Below are positions 28,982-39,432 of a stretch of DNA of 64,000 nt, in pieces. The first letter of the stretch is position 1, and each line of letters starts with the position of its first letter. A program made the position numbers and the translations under genes. Source of the stretch: Fibrobacter sp. (GTDB lineage Bacteria; Fibrobacterota; Fibrobacteria; Fibrobacterales; Fibrobacteraceae); assembly GCA_024398845.1 (NCBI GenBank), contig JAKSIM010000004.1:32790-96789 (forward strand). Reading direction: 5' to 3'. The notes below the pieces were generated by a model that saw only the letters and a list, made by a program, of their open reading frames with translations, had not been told where the DNA came from and did not search any database.

Positions 28982-31051
28982 TCACTCTTCCGAGATTTTT
29001 TTCATGAGGTCGTCGGCAAGTTTTCCGTTACTCTTGATGTTCTCGACTAGCCAGTCCACCGATTCCTTGAGTTCGCTCTTAGGATATTTCTGCTGGAATT
29101 CCTCAAGAACTTCCAGAGCCTCGTCCGAACGTTTAAGATTTTCGTCCAAAATGAAGCCTCGACTGAACAAGGCCTTCTCGGCATTCGGGTGATCCGGATA
29201 CATTCGGTAGAACGCATGATATTCACCCTGAGCCTTCTCGTAATCCTCATCGGTTTCGCCCAGCATTTGCGCAATCTGGAACGTGGCCCACGCAAACAGG
29301 CTATCCTGCTCCGGATACAGGTTACGCAAGCGTTCCAACTTACCAACGGCCAAACTGACGAGTCTCATCTTGTAAAGAGAGTCCGCGGACTTCACCAAAT
29401 TTTCAGGAGTTTGTCCGTAAAAATCAAAATTCAAACTATCACGATACAAAGCAATCTTCGCTTCCTTCCAAGCGTCTGCGTAATAGCGATCCATGCGGGA
29501 CTTACGATAATCCGTAAGATTCCTCATTATTGCCGACAAGTGAGCTCTCTTTTCTGAAAGGTTGCTCTTGCTATTATAGCTACGATAATACATCCAATTT
29601 TCCAAATTTTTTGGATAAGTCATGTAATCGTAAATATCATTTCGAGCGGTGCTGAAGTTACGCACCGTAGGGTTCAGCGGATCGCCCCCACTTTCAAACA
29701 AGGTCCTCAAGGAATCTTCCGTAAAGCCCTTGGCCTCCATTTCAAAATCCTTGTACATATCACAAACATAATCGCGATGACCTTGACGAACAAGAGCCAA
29801 ATATTCCCAGCTCTTATCGAGTTTATTCGCCCTGGCCTCAGCAGCAAAAGCAGCCCCCTCCATAAGCATATCTACAATGCGTTCGCGATTTTCGTTACTC
29901 GGAGTCACATTCGGGTTCATCTTGTATAAGCCCCACACATCGCGTTCGCGGACCACCGGTTCGCCATTCATGCTGGCAAGCACAAAGTTGGAATCCAAAT
30001 CGTAATTAACCGCCTTTACCGCAGTTTCGACACTCTTCTTAGCGCGGTCAAACGATTTCTGTTCAGCCGGCACCTGCTCGGCAAGATAGAACACATGGTA
30101 AGCATTTTGAGAGGACTTTAAAATCGGAGAGACACTACCGGCAGGTTTCCCCTCAAAAACATGGAACAAGCCATTGACCATGCCAATGCCATACGGCAAA
30201 GCGTAATCCTTTTTGACTTTACCCACAAAACCACCATGGGCAGCCGTTTCCTGATTTTCACTGAACTTAGATGCTAGCGCCATAAATGCAGCGGAATCCT
30301 GAGGAAGCTTAGTCATTTTCTTCGCTAGTTTAGCGGAATCCGCCGACTGAATATGGTAAACGACCATGGCAGGAACAGTCATAAACTCGGACTGGTGAGC
30401 ATCGTAGTAGGCTTTCAAGTCGGGCTCAGGAATCGGCTCCTTTTTAATGTTGTACTTTTCAATAAGTTCCTTACCCTTATATTTGGCCCAGGAATGCTTA
30501 ACTTCGTTTATAAAAGCAGTATCGGCACTAGCCGTATCGGCATTCTGGAACTGAGCAAGCCTGTTACGCTTAAAGACCATTAAAGAATCCGCATTTGAAG
30601 CCAAGTACATGCGAAACGCAATGCTCGGGCGCAATTCCATAAACGACTTCATGGAATCGCTAGCAAAATCACTTTGATGCCCCTGATAGTAGTTTCTCAG
30701 CTGTTCGTCAGAGAACATCATATTGCCCATCGAGAAAAAACGCTGGTAGGCAATCATTAAATAACGTGTTTCAAGAAGAGCGAATTCTTCCTGCCACTTT
30801 TTTTCTATTTCAGGGTACTTCGATAGGGCCAAGGAAGTAAGCGCGGCCTTCGAAAAAGCCTTTTGGACTTCATCCCTATATGCCGGAGAACGATCCCAAT
30901 CGCGCTGGCCTAGAGCAATAAAATCCAAATCGGCTTGGTACAAATTTTCGGAACCGATTCGAGCCACTAATTCATCCTTAGGCCCGACGCCATTACAGGC
31001 AGAAAAGAACATGGAAGCTAAAGAAAGCGAGAGAAGTGCTTTTAATTTCAT
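28982..31051 (-). CDS. SurA/PpiC-like foldase lipoprotein with TPR tail
   Basis: 689 residues from the ATG at 31051. Signal peptide MKLKALLSLSLASMFFSAC makes it a lipoprotein. The N-terminal half resembles SurA/PrsA-type chaperone helices, followed by a parvulin rotamase domain (about residues 225-340; VVYHIQSAD, HGGFVGKV, HVFYLAEQ). The C-terminal third contains tetratricopeptide-like repeats (YEKAQGEYHAFYRMYPDHPNAEKAL, EALEVLEEFQQKYPKSE). It probably helps outer-membrane proteins fold in the periplasm, in keeping with the divergent TamB/TamA-like genes beside it. Confidence 0.82.
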   Translation of the reverse strand: MKLKALLSLSLASMFFSACNGVGPKDELVARIGSENLYQADLDFIALGQRDWDRSPAYRDEVQKAFSKAALTSLALSKYPEIEKKWQEEFALLETRYLMIAYQRFFSMGNMMFSDEQLRNYYQGHQSDFASDSMKSFMELRPSIAFRMYLASNADSLMVFKRNRLAQFQNADTASADTAFINEVKHSWAKYKGKELIEKYNIKKEPIPEPDLKAYYDAHQSEFMTVPAMVVYHIQSADSAKLAKKMTKLPQDSAAFMALASKFSENQETAAHGGFVGKVKKDYALPYGIGMVNGLFHVFEGKPAGSVSPILKSSQNAYHVFYLAEQVPAEQKSFDRAKKSVETAVKAVNYDLDSNFVLASMNGEPVVRERDVWGLYKMNPNVTPSNENRERIVDMLMEGAAFAAEARANKLDKSWEYLALVRQGHRDYVCDMYKDFEMEAKGFTEDSLRTLFESGGDPLNPTVRNFSTARNDIYDYMTYPKNLENWMYYRSYNSKSNLSEKRAHLSAIMRNLTDYRKSRMDRYYADAWKEAKIALYRDSLNFDFYGQTPENLVKSADSLYKMRLVSLAVGKLERLRNLYPEQDSLFAWATFQIAQMLGETDEDYEKAQGEYHAFYRMYPDHPNAEKALFSRGFILDENLKRSDEALEVLEEFQQKYPKSELKESVDWLVENIKSNGKLADDLMKKISEE

Positions 31052-31216
31052 TAAATCCTCGAAAATCTGCATCAAATATATAAAACGAACTACACACACA
31101 TCGCGATTCAGGCAGATGTTTCAAGAGTTTTCCGTACGGTAAGCGAAAACGCAAACAAAAATTTACAATCGTTTGCAAATTCCATACCTTTTTCACCGTA
31201 ACTTTTTTGTAACCCT

Positions 31217-34200
31217 TTGAAAAACAACGAGTTACACAACTTTTTTGAAAGTTGTTTTCGGCCACCTCAAAATCCATTTTCTATACTTGTTAGTAAGTTG
31301 AAGAGGATAACTTCGACATTTTTTGGAGCCGCCGGTCTTACGACGGCTATTGTAGGCGTACTTGCTCTGTGCGTCTGGTTTAGTTACGTTACCTTTAAAA
31401 CCTATTTAGAAACCCCTCACACCTATGGCGAAACGACAATCACGCCCTATGGTCACCATATGGACGGAATCATCTCGCACTCCTGGGACTCCATCAAAGT
31501 CAAAAACGGAGCACAGCAGGTAACAGTGCACGACGCCGACTTTCGCTTGAACATTTTTGGGGACAACAAAGGTTTGAATGTATCCTCTAGCGAAATAAAT
31601 GTTGAGCTCTCCGCCAAAGACTCACTAAAGGAAACCAGCCCGCCGGCAGCGGAAGCCCCTCAGTTTCCCGAAAAAGCAAAGTTCTATTTGCCAGTCAACA
31701 TCGATGTCAAAAAATTATCGGTCCAAGCTCTCGACAAGCATTGGGATGTTCAAGGGGTGTCCATACAAAGCGAAGGAATGCAAAAAGCGCATCTCTCCAT
31801 CCGCGATATTTCGGGAGACTACCTCGCCCACTCGGCCAAATTCGATTTGCATGCGAACTTCGAAACGAGCGACGTCAATGTTTACGGCACCTTCAAGGCC
31901 GGTAAAGATTCCATCAACATTAATGGTTCTGTTCCCAAAGAAAATTTGACGGCCCTCAAGACAAACGTAAATATCGAAATCAACGATCCCAAAGAATGGA
32001 TTCCAGCGGAAATTCCCGAAGCCGTTCCCGAATTGGGCAAGTTGCAAATCAAGGCCGAAGCAAGCCTAGACCCCAAGACGCACAAACCGAACTACAAGAC
32101 AAATATCAAAACACGCATTGGCGAGTTTTGGCCACTGATGGCCCTAAACGTGAATGTCAAAGTAAACGGCGACGAAGACAATTTTCACGCAGACGTCCAC
32201 CTCACGAACGACGAAGGCGGAAGCATTGACCTGGAAGGCGATTTTGACAAGAACCTAAACGGAAACGGCAACGGCAAAGTAAGCAAGATGAGCGCCATGT
32301 TTGGTCCGCAAATGATGCCGATGGACATGGACATTCACTCTTTCGACATTCACGACAAAAAGATGGACGTCGTCGCCGAAACTCGACAAGGGTCCGTAGT
32401 CGAAGCTTCAATGAATTTTGAAAACGAATTCACTATGACCTATACCGGAGACATGTCTCCATACGAACCTTGGGCCCTGGACTGGACTAAGGGCGAACTC
32501 GTCCTTGAGGATCGGTTTGACGTATACGGGACCGTAAGCAACGGAACAACGCGAATACTTGTAAAAATCAAATCCGTCCCCTACTGCTATCACGTATATG
32601 CGGATTCACTACAAACCGTTTTGCTCATTGACAAAACCGGAATTGATTTTTCGAACGGTATTATCTACACACAAAACGAAACGTTTGACTTTACGGGCGA
32701 TGTACGTTGGGGAGAAAAGGCCCCGCACACGTCATGGGACGTAACGCAGAGAAACGGAGGACACGCTTACGCCTACGTCTCCATCATCGATTCCATCGCC
32801 GTAGACATTACCGCCGACAGTGTAGAAATCGCCACCGTTCCTTTTGCCGATATAAAAGTCGGCAATGGTATAGATGGAAAGGTAACGGGGCACTGGAAAC
32901 AAAACTTTGACAAAAGCACCGGTGAACTAGAAGCAAACCTTACGGGCAACGTGCAGCAATTCAACTTGTCGGGAGAAATCAGAGCACGTCAAAACGGAGA
33001 CACCATATTTGTAGAAAAGGCAGAAGCCACCCACAGCAAGAACAAAGTACAAGGCGAAGCGATATTCATTTTGCCAAACGATTCTAATCCAGACTTTACA
33101 CCAACCGGCGTATTTCCGGTCCAGATTGTGCACGCCTGGGCGTCGGCTCGCGAATTCAGTATTCCACTTGTGCTAGAGCCTCTTGGCGATACAACGTTCG
33201 CTTCAGGATGGTTCGACGGAAACATGTCGTTCAACGAAAGTCGTGGTCTACAAGGCAATGTAGACTTTTCAGATGTAGAATTCAAAAACATTCCATCGCA
33301 ACTCTTCAATATCAAAAAAATGAATATGTTTGCCGAAGCCAACAAAATGGAACTGAACGCCTACTTAGGAATCGGTGGCGGAGGTTGGACCGGCAATACG
33401 CAAATCATTGTAGACGACTTGTTCCAAACCAAGCGCCACGTAAGTATATCGCATAACAGCGATAACGGCGGCGACCTTTACGCTGAAGGTTTTATCGATT
33501 CTACACTCACCTTTAATGGACAAGTGAACATGAAGGGCTCCTGGTTCGTACCGGGGACTCTTAGCGAAGTCAAGAACACCGACTTGGTCATTGACGTAAC
33601 CTCAAAATTAAGAGACGGCCTCAAGGGCATCACGGCAGACATCCACTCCGACAAAACCGTTTACCAGCCGCCCAAGCTGGATTACCTATTCCCTTTCAAG
33701 ATACAAGGGCATCTTGAAAACGGACTCTTGAACTTCTCCGAAATCGAAACCAAAAACGACAGCGGCGAAACAGTTTCGGCCACACTACAATATGACCTAG
33801 ACAGTCTTATTTTGCGAGCCATCGACATTCATTCATCCCGCTATTCCATAATCAAGGGAGCACACAAGCTAACCGCAGAAAATATTTCGGGCCACATGGA
33901 AGAAGGTTTAGACGATCTCGTAATTTCGGGAAACATCGGTTCCATTCATTACAAGTTTAAAGATGAAAACATGGGCGAAGCCGAAGCCTTCGGCAAAAGC
34001 GAGCTAAGCCTTTCTATTCCTCATTCCCGTGATGGCATGTTACAAAACAAGACCATTAGTGGAAACGTATCCATCGATAAACTCGTATACCACAGGGACC
34101 TAGAAATCGAAGTAACACCTTCCACCCTAGACAAGTTCCTCACGCTATTCAACAATGCAGTAGCCAAGTTACGTAACAAAGAAACAGAAGTCAAGATTTC

Positions 34201-35194
34201 AACGGCAGACCCAATTAACTTGTCTATACACGTAAGTGATTCCCAAAACGACTCCATAGAAATCGTGACACCATTTGCTACATTCCCCCTCACATTTGAC
34301 ATTTGGGTACTCGGCAACACCAACAGGCCTTTACTGCGCGGCGACGTAACCAACTCAAATGCAGGTTTCATTGGAGTCAAAGACATTTACGAATTCGACC
34401 TGAACAATTTTAGAATTTCTTGGACCGATGTTCCATGGCAACACGGCGTGGTTGACGTATCTAGCACGCAGGAACTCCCCTACTGCGATGAAGAAACCAA
34501 CTCTGAAAAAGAAACATGCCCAGTAAATTTGGATATTCAAGGAACCATTACAAACCTACAGCCAACGCCAAGTAGCAACTGCGGAAACGAATCTAGTGCG
34601 GCATCCATTTACTACAACATTTTCCTAGGCTGTATCGCAAACCAGGATAACGAAACAACCGACTGGAACAAGCTTGCCGGAAAGGCCATTGGTAAAGTCA
34701 TTTCGAGTACGGCCAACAAAACTTTGGGTGGCGACTACATTGGAGACATCGACATGAAGGTGATGCTCTTTGAAAACAACACCACCAACGAAAAAGACTC
34801 CAGCTACTTCAAGTTACCAATTTCTCTAGACCGCTGGGTCAAGGACTTGAGCCTTATATTTGGTTACACCCAAGACCAAAGTGAAAACCCCACCTACGAC
34901 CAATCCCTCCAATTCGGGTTGAATTACACCTTACCGGTATTCAAAGAAAAGGAATACTCTCACAAGAACCACTTGTCACCCACAATGTCGTTATTCGCAC
35001 AGCTCGTTTCTAAGCAGTATTTGACCAGTACCGGTACCGAGAACAACGAAAACCGCATTGAAAAGAATATCGGTATAAACTATGTTTACCGCTACTGGAA
35101 CCCATGTTTACTTGGCATCGGTCATTGCGAAACCATAAATCCGAATGAACACGAATCCACAAAACCGCCCTTAAAGCCGGAGGCAAAAAAATGA
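31217..35194 (+). CDS. TamB-like translocation/assembly protein
   Basis: Up to 1325 residues. An N-terminal TM anchor (TTAIVGVLALCVWFSYV) is followed by over 1200 residues of repetitive beta-strand sequence, as in AsmA/TamB lipid-bridge proteins. The C-terminal ~300 residues match the TamB domain (RPLLRGDVTNSNAGFIGV, FDLNNFRISW, LDIQGTITNL, GGDYIGDI). The start is uncertain: a TTG at 31217 has no SD, and a TTG at 31298 would give MKRITSTFFG directly before the anchor. The stop overlaps the next ATG by four bases (ATGA), linking it to a TamA/BamA-like partner. Confidence 0.87.
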   Translation: MKNNELHNFFESCFRPPQNPFSILVSKLKRITSTFFGAAGLTTAIVGVLALCVWFSYVTFKTYLETPHTYGETTITPYGHHMDGIISHSWDSIKVKNGAQQVTVHDADFRLNIFGDNKGLNVSSSEINVELSAKDSLKETSPPAAEAPQFPEKAKFYLPVNIDVKKLSVQALDKHWDVQGVSIQSEGMQKAHLSIRDISGDYLAHSAKFDLHANFETSDVNVYGTFKAGKDSININGSVPKENLTALKTNVNIEINDPKEWIPAEIPEAVPELGKLQIKAEASLDPKTHKPNYKTNIKTRIGEFWPLMALNVNVKVNGDEDNFHADVHLTNDEGGSIDLEGDFDKNLNGNGNGKVSKMSAMFGPQMMPMDMDIHSFDIHDKKMDVVAETRQGSVVEASMNFENEFTMTYTGDMSPYEPWALDWTKGELVLEDRFDVYGTVSNGTTRILVKIKSVPYCYHVYADSLQTVLLIDKTGIDFSNGIIYTQNETFDFTGDVRWGEKAPHTSWDVTQRNGGHAYAYVSIIDSIAVDITADSVEIATVPFADIKVGNGIDGKVTGHWKQNFDKSTGELEANLTGNVQQFNLSGEIRARQNGDTIFVEKAEATHSKNKVQGEAIFILPNDSNPDFTPTGVFPVQIVHAWASAREFSIPLVLEPLGDTTFASGWFDGNMSFNESRGLQGNVDFSDVEFKNIPSQLFNIKKMNMFAEANKMELNAYLGIGGGGWTGNTQIIVDDLFQTKRHVSISHNSDNGGDLYAEGFIDSTLTFNGQVNMKGSWFVPGTLSEVKNTDLVIDVTSKLRDGLKGITADIHSDKTVYQPPKLDYLFPFKIQGHLENGLLNFSEIETKNDSGETVSATLQYDLDSLILRAIDIHSSRYSIIKGAHKLTAENISGHMEEGLDDLVISGNIGSIHYKFKDENMGEAEAFGKSELSLSIPHSRDGMLQNKTISGNVSIDKLVYHRDLEIEVTPSTLDKFLTLFNNAVAKLRNKETEVKISTADPINLSIHVSDSQNDSIEIVTPFATFPLTFDIWVLGNTNRPLLRGDVTNSNAGFIGVKDIYEFDLNNFRISWTDVPWQHGVVDVSSTQELPYCDEETNSEKETCPVNLDIQGTITNLQPTPSSNCGNESSAASIYYNIFLGCIANQDNETTDWNKLAGKAIGKVISSTANKTLGGDYIGDIDMKVMLFENNTTNEKDSSYFKLPISLDRWVKDLSLIFGYTQDQSENPTYDQSLQFGLNYTLPVFKEKEYSHKNHLSPTMSLFAQLVSKQYLTSTGTENNENRIEKNIGINYVYRYWNPCLLGIGHCETINPNEHESTKPPLKPEAKK

Positions 35195-37074
35195 AAAAGC
35201 TGATTTGCCTTTTGCTTTGCGCATTTGTCTTTGTTTTTGCCGAAGACAACATGAAACATCCGTGGTACACCGATTTTTACGGAAACAAGATTTTCTCGAA
35301 TTTCCAACTTGACGAGCAATTGGACGTTCCCGAGGAATTCGGCCAGTTGGACACCACAAAGCAGGACTTTATGATGAGGCTTTCTTCCGAAAACATAAAG
35401 TCACTATACTACTCTCGTGGTTACTTTAGCCTAAACCTTAAAATGGAAATCCGTCGCCAGTACATTTCCCTAGATAGCGTACAACGTGGCTACCTATTCA
35501 CTATTGACGAAGGCGAGCGTTACCGTTTTAAAGGCGTTCAAGTCAAATACCCCGAAAACACTCAAATCAACATTGATTCCACCGCGCTTAAAACAAACCA
35601 GGACCGTTTCTTTGAACAAGAGGACATTGCCGAAGACATCCAGTACATTCAAACAATGTTCCGTCGCGAAGGCTACCTTCACGTATTTATAACCCCGATG
35701 GAAATCCTTGATACCGTTCAAAAAAAGATTTTCGTTCAAATCAACGTGCAGCCCGGCCCCAAAGTGGTTATGGGAAACATACTCAGTACCACGCAAAAAG
35801 CCGGCGACCGTCGTAACGAAGCCGAAACGGGACTCACCGACACATCATGGCTTTCTTCACTTTGGAGAATACCGCATGGCGAAATCATTGACGGAAACCA
35901 ATACAATTCCTTTAAAAACAAGCTTTTGTCAACGCAGCTCTTTACACAGATAAAACTAAACGATTCCCTGCGTAACGACGGACTTTCGGACGTACACCTG
36001 GACGTTGTAGAACGCATCCCTGGCGAAGCACGTTATGGATTCTTCTTTGAAGAAACCTACGGTTTTGGAGCGCAAGCCTATGCACGCCACAGAAACTTCT
36101 TTGGGACCTTCAACGAACTCTCGACAAACTTCCAAATTGCGCAAAACAAGCAAGAAGTTTCAGTCGGCTACGCAAACCCACTCCTCTTTGGCACTCGCTT
36201 CACCTTCATCCCAACAGCAATTCGCTTTGAAGACCGATTAACGTTCAACCACGAAAAGACAAACCCGCCGGCTTACCCCGACAGCCTCGAAGAACGTTAC
36301 GAACTCATTAACCGCGGCGACCTTACCTTTGGCATTACGAATCACATTAGATTCCGTAGTACGCTCGATACACGTTACGTGAATAAAAACGAAGAGGAAC
36401 TCTTTAAGCTCAAAGAAGAAATTGCACTCACGTTTGACTATACAGATGATTACTTTAACCCCACAAAGGGTATACGTTTCGCCCCAACCGTAGGCGCAGG
36501 CATCAACATGAATGCGTCTCTTGACGACCCAAAAATGATTGGAAATCCTTACACTTACGGCGCAGTAACAACAAATCTTTATTTCCCATTATTCTGGACA
36601 TTCTACGGAGCCGTAAGCGGAAGCGTCGGCAAGTTCTTTAACAAAGCCATTGAAGACGACGCACGTGTATTCTACCAAGGTGGTTCGCGTTCCGTGCGCG
36701 GCTACCGATTCCGCCAAATTTACGCGAGCTACGAATCTACCGAAGAAAACGAAGACGGAGAGACCACGACCATCACAAACACGGGCCTCACGCCAATGTA
36801 CCTGAGATTCAATCAGGAGCTCCGCTGGAACATGCCCTGGAAAACGTTAAAAGCCTGGCAAGTTGTACAATTCTTTGACTGGGCCAAAGTCACAGACGAA
36901 GAAAGTGACGTTTACAAAGAAAAATCTAACGCCAGTTTGGGCTTTGGAGTGCGATACCGCTGGCAGTTCCTTACCTTCCGCTTAGATTACGCGTTCAAAA
37001 AGAACTTTGACGATTGGAGCGCCGAACACTTCGCTACAGGAAGATTCGCGTTTGACCTATCACAAACGTTCTAG
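35191..37074 (+). CDS. Omp85-family outer-membrane assembly protein (TamA/BamA-like)
   Basis: 627 residues. Signal peptide MKKLICLLLCAFVFVFA. Residues about 25-270 hold POTRA-type modules (two or three). The rest is the 16-strand Omp85 barrel, with DDYFNPTKGIRFAP, the L6-type motif SVRGYR and a C-terminal Phe. Few POTRA domains and direct coupling to TamB argue for TamA rather than the essential BamA, but sequence alone does not settle this. It should work with the TamB-like protein to insert proteins or move lipids to the outer membrane. Confidence 0.88.
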   Translation: MKKLICLLLCAFVFVFAEDNMKHPWYTDFYGNKIFSNFQLDEQLDVPEEFGQLDTTKQDFMMRLSSENIKSLYYSRGYFSLNLKMEIRRQYISLDSVQRGYLFTIDEGERYRFKGVQVKYPENTQINIDSTALKTNQDRFFEQEDIAEDIQYIQTMFRREGYLHVFITPMEILDTVQKKIFVQINVQPGPKVVMGNILSTTQKAGDRRNEAETGLTDTSWLSSLWRIPHGEIIDGNQYNSFKNKLLSTQLFTQIKLNDSLRNDGLSDVHLDVVERIPGEARYGFFFEETYGFGAQAYARHRNFFGTFNELSTNFQIAQNKQEVSVGYANPLLFGTRFTFIPTAIRFEDRLTFNHEKTNPPAYPDSLEERYELINRGDLTFGITNHIRFRSTLDTRYVNKNEEELFKLKEEIALTFDYTDDYFNPTKGIRFAPTVGAGINMNASLDDPKMIGNPYTYGAVTTNLYFPLFWTFYGAVSGSVGKFFNKAIEDDARVFYQGGSRSVRGYRFRQIYASYESTEENEDGETTTITNTGLTPMYLRFNQELRWNMPWKTLKAWQVVQFFDWAKVTDEESDVYKEKSNASLGFGVRYRWQFLTFRLDYAFKKNFDDWSAEHFATGRFAFDLSQTF

Positions 37075-37075
37075 C

Positions 37076-37915
37076 TTAAATTCGGGTCGCCGACTTGTAA
37101 ATGTCGGCCAATGTTTTTTTGCAAGGCGAAACCGTCGCCACAATGCCCGCCGAAGCAAGAGCCGCATTGATTTGCTCAGGAGTTGATCCACCCGATACAT
37201 TTACAGAAAAACCTTGCACTAGCATCGACTGGGGGAAAGCGTCAACAACACCCGTTGCTAAAACATGTCCGCTGTCAATAATGGCGTAATCCGTCGCCTC
37301 GGATTCCATCTCGGCCAAAATATGCGAGCAAACAATCGCCGTGCCACCATCATTGTGACGCCATTCGGCAATGAGTTTCCACACAAGTTCACGGGCATTC
37401 GGATCTAAGTTCGCCACAGGTTCATCCAAAATCAAAATTTTGGGGTTATGGAGTAGCGCTCGGGCAATTTGCACCTTCTGGCGATTGCCAAGCGAAAGCG
37501 TCGAGAGGCGCGAAGTTAACGAAGGCAACTGCAAACGTTCAGCAAGCATTTCAACACGAGCGCGAGCAGCCCCACCCACAAGGCAGGCACCCTCGCCCAT
37601 GCCGTAAAACCCGGCAAAATAGCTCAAGTATTCTTCAACAGAAAGTTTTGGGTACACGCCCGGATTTTCGAGCAGCACACCATAGCTTTTTGCATCCAAG
37701 AATCCATCCGAATTTTTAAAAGCAAAATCAATTTTGAGTTCACCCGAAAACTTCGTCAGCCTTCCGCACAAAAGTCGCAACAAAGTTGTTTTGCCAGCCC
37801 CATTCGGGCCAAGCAAAGCAAAAAAACTTCCCTGCGGGATTTCGAGAGTCACTCCGGCAAGAGCGTCGCGCCCAGCCTTCGGGTAACAATAAGTGACATT
37901 CTCGAACTTAATCAT
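37076..37915 (-). CDS. ABC transporter ATP-binding protein
   Basis: 279 residues. A single nucleotide-binding domain: Walker A GPNGAGKTT, signature LSLGNRQKV (variant of LSGGQ), Walker B ILILDEPVANLD and H-loop region CSHILAE. The type is close to multidrug/ABC-2 exporters (CcmA-like). Residues about 215-279 form an extra C-terminal domain. No permease gene is adjacent, so its membrane partner is encoded elsewhere. Its stop lies one base from the stop of the convergent Omp85 gene. Confidence 0.85.
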   Translation of the reverse strand: MIKFENVTYCYPKAGRDALAGVTLEIPQGSFFALLGPNGAGKTTLLRLLCGRLTKFSGELKIDFAFKNSDGFLDAKSYGVLLENPGVYPKLSVEEYLSYFAGFYGMGEGACLVGGAARARVEMLAERLQLPSLTSRLSTLSLGNRQKVQIARALLHNPKILILDEPVANLDPNARELVWKLIAEWRHNDGGTAIVCSHILAEMESEATDYAIIDSGHVLATGVVDAFPQSMLVQGFSVNVSGGSTPEQINAALASAGIVATVSPCKKTLADIYKSATRI

Positions 37916-38009
37916 AAATTTTCCACGCCGTTACAAACTAAAAAACTCAGCCACGTTAAATTTGCGCCGTTTCATTTGCAAATTCAAACGTAAACCCGAG
38001 CATCTGCAA

Positions 38010-38708
38010 TTAGGCGCAATACGCCTTAACAGCTTCACTCGGATTCTTGATGAGTTTAAAAGCCTCCTTGCTTTGATGCACGGCTTCCAACTGAACCTTT
38101 TCGCTTGCACGTTGCAAGAACTGAATGCAGCGCCAATCCGTACGCACTGCAGCCATCTGCACGGCTTCGGTACGGCAACGGATACTCACATACTCCAGCG
38201 CATGAAAGTCTCGCTTCACAGCAGCCATCACCACGGCAGCCGACGGCGCTTCGATTTCTTGAATGTACTTCCAGTCGCGCTCGACAGCGGCCACAAGCAC
38301 CTTTTCGCCAGGATCACGAACAAACTTGAGAGCTTCCGCATTCTGGCGAACCGCCTCGGCCCACAGTTCATCGCCAGCATTCTCAATTTTGCGCACAATT
38401 TTCCAGTCCGCACGAATAGCGGCCTTTAAAAGTTCCGGATTGGAGACAAACTTGAGGATGTTCGGGTCGGCGTTCATAGCCGTTTGCAAGGCCGCTTCGT
38501 CAAGCGCATTCAAAGCAGTCTTGAGAGCCTCGCAAAGACCGTTTTTTACATAGAGAATGGCCTGGACATTCTGTTCAAAGGCAGCCTTTTGAACCGCCTC
38601 CGTCGGATTTTCAATCAGGCTAATGGCATACCAGTTGAGCTTGACGGCTTCCAACTGCTGTTCTTCGGTCGGATTCTCAATCTTCTTAATTTCGGTCCAA
38701 GACTGCAT
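38010..38708 (-). CDS. DUF4116 repeat protein
   Basis: 232 residues, cytoplasmic by lack of signal. Built of about nine tandem units of 23-25 residues with the pattern I-x-N-P-x-E-x-x-x-x-A-A-(V/I)-x-x-(D/N)-(W/G)-x-x-(I/L)-x-x-(I/V), the DUF4116 helical-repeat family. Repeats such as PTEAVQKAAFEQN and PSEAVKAYCA are clear. An alpha-solenoid binding scaffold is likely; the partner is unknown. Short single-gene unit. Confidence 0.8.
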   Translation of the reverse strand: MQSWTEIKKIENPTEEQQLEAVKLNWYAISLIENPTEAVQKAAFEQNVQAILYVKNGLCEALKTALNALDEAALQTAMNADPNILKFVSNPELLKAAIRADWKIVRKIENAGDELWAEAVRQNAEALKFVRDPGEKVLVAAVERDWKYIQEIEAPSAAVVMAAVKRDFHALEYVSIRCRTEAVQMAAVRTDWRCIQFLQRASEKVQLEAVHQSKEAFKLIKNPSEAVKAYCA

Positions 38709-38904
38709 AAAACCTCACTTTTACGCCGTCTAAGATAGCAAAAAAGATTCTTGAAAGAGCCGCCAACATTCGCAGGGACTCGGCTTAAACGCAAAAACCG
38801 GCAACTTGCGAAGGCAAAAACAAAAGCAGCAAAGGCCGAAACCCAAGAGCAAGCCACATAAAATAGAAACCTGAAATCGGAACGATTCATACGAAGACCA
38901 GAGT

Positions 38905-39288
38905 TTAAAGTTCCTTCACCCAAAGACCGTGGATATTGCAGTAGGCGTAAACAGCAATCGGCGTAATCGTTTCTTGAATATGGAATTCAAAGACAGGAGC
39001 GTCCCCCGGCTTTAGGTAATGCACCTGGAAACCCGTCTTGGATTGCAAAAGGATCCATTCAATGTAATGGTCCTTTGTCATCGGATGCGGAGTTTCTCCA
39101 ACCGAAACAATAACTTTGTCTGCAAACTTTTCAACCACGGGTACGTGTTTTTCGATTGACGCCATCTCCGACGCAGGTTCTACGAGTTCCATCTCCTCGC
39201 CACAGCAGGTGAGCGGCATGCCCGAGTCGTACAAATGAACAACGATGTTGCCACACAGGCGGCAGCGGTAAATTTTAATCTGATCCAT
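38905..39288 (-). CDS. dfx: Desulfoferrodoxin (superoxide reductase)
   Basis: 127 residues from the ATG at 39288, which has a near-perfect AAGGAGGTCC SD nearby. It reduces superoxide to peroxide without making oxygen, as anaerobes do. The N-terminal rubredoxin-like centre has YRCRLCGN and TCCGEEM (four Cys). The catalytic centre has EKHVP, a His in TPHPM, HYIEW and CNIHG, giving the four His and one Cys around iron. The two-iron form. A strong SD suggests high expression when induced. Lies downstream of glyA across a terminator. Confidence 0.95.
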   Translation of the reverse strand: MDQIKIYRCRLCGNIVVHLYDSGMPLTCCGEEMELVEPASEMASIEKHVPVVEKFADKVIVSVGETPHPMTKDHYIEWILLQSKTGFQVHYLKPGDAPVFEFHIQETITPIAVYAYCNIHGLWVKEL

Positions 39289-39383
39289 AAGGACCTCCTT
39301 GTTAACCTTAATGTAGCGCCTTGAAAACTTCCACGACAAGGGGGAATTTAATGGATAAGTAAAATATGACAAAGGACAAAAAA

Positions 39384-39406
39384 GCCCCCGGCTTTAAACC
39401 GGGAGC
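39384..39406 (-). terminator. Intrinsic terminator after glyA
   Basis: GCCCCCGG (39384-39391) pairs with CCGGGAGC (39399-39406), one mismatch, with A-rich and T-rich flanks. It separates glyA from dfx, so dfx is transcribed on its own from between here and 39288. Confidence 0.8.
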
Positions 39407-39432
39407 TTTTTAGCAATCGGCGGTCAATGCAG

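Noticed and set aside
38615..38923. A 102-codon − strand frame between the DUF4116 gene and dfx
   Set aside because: It overlaps both neighbours, has no SD and its sequence looks like translated non-coding DNA.
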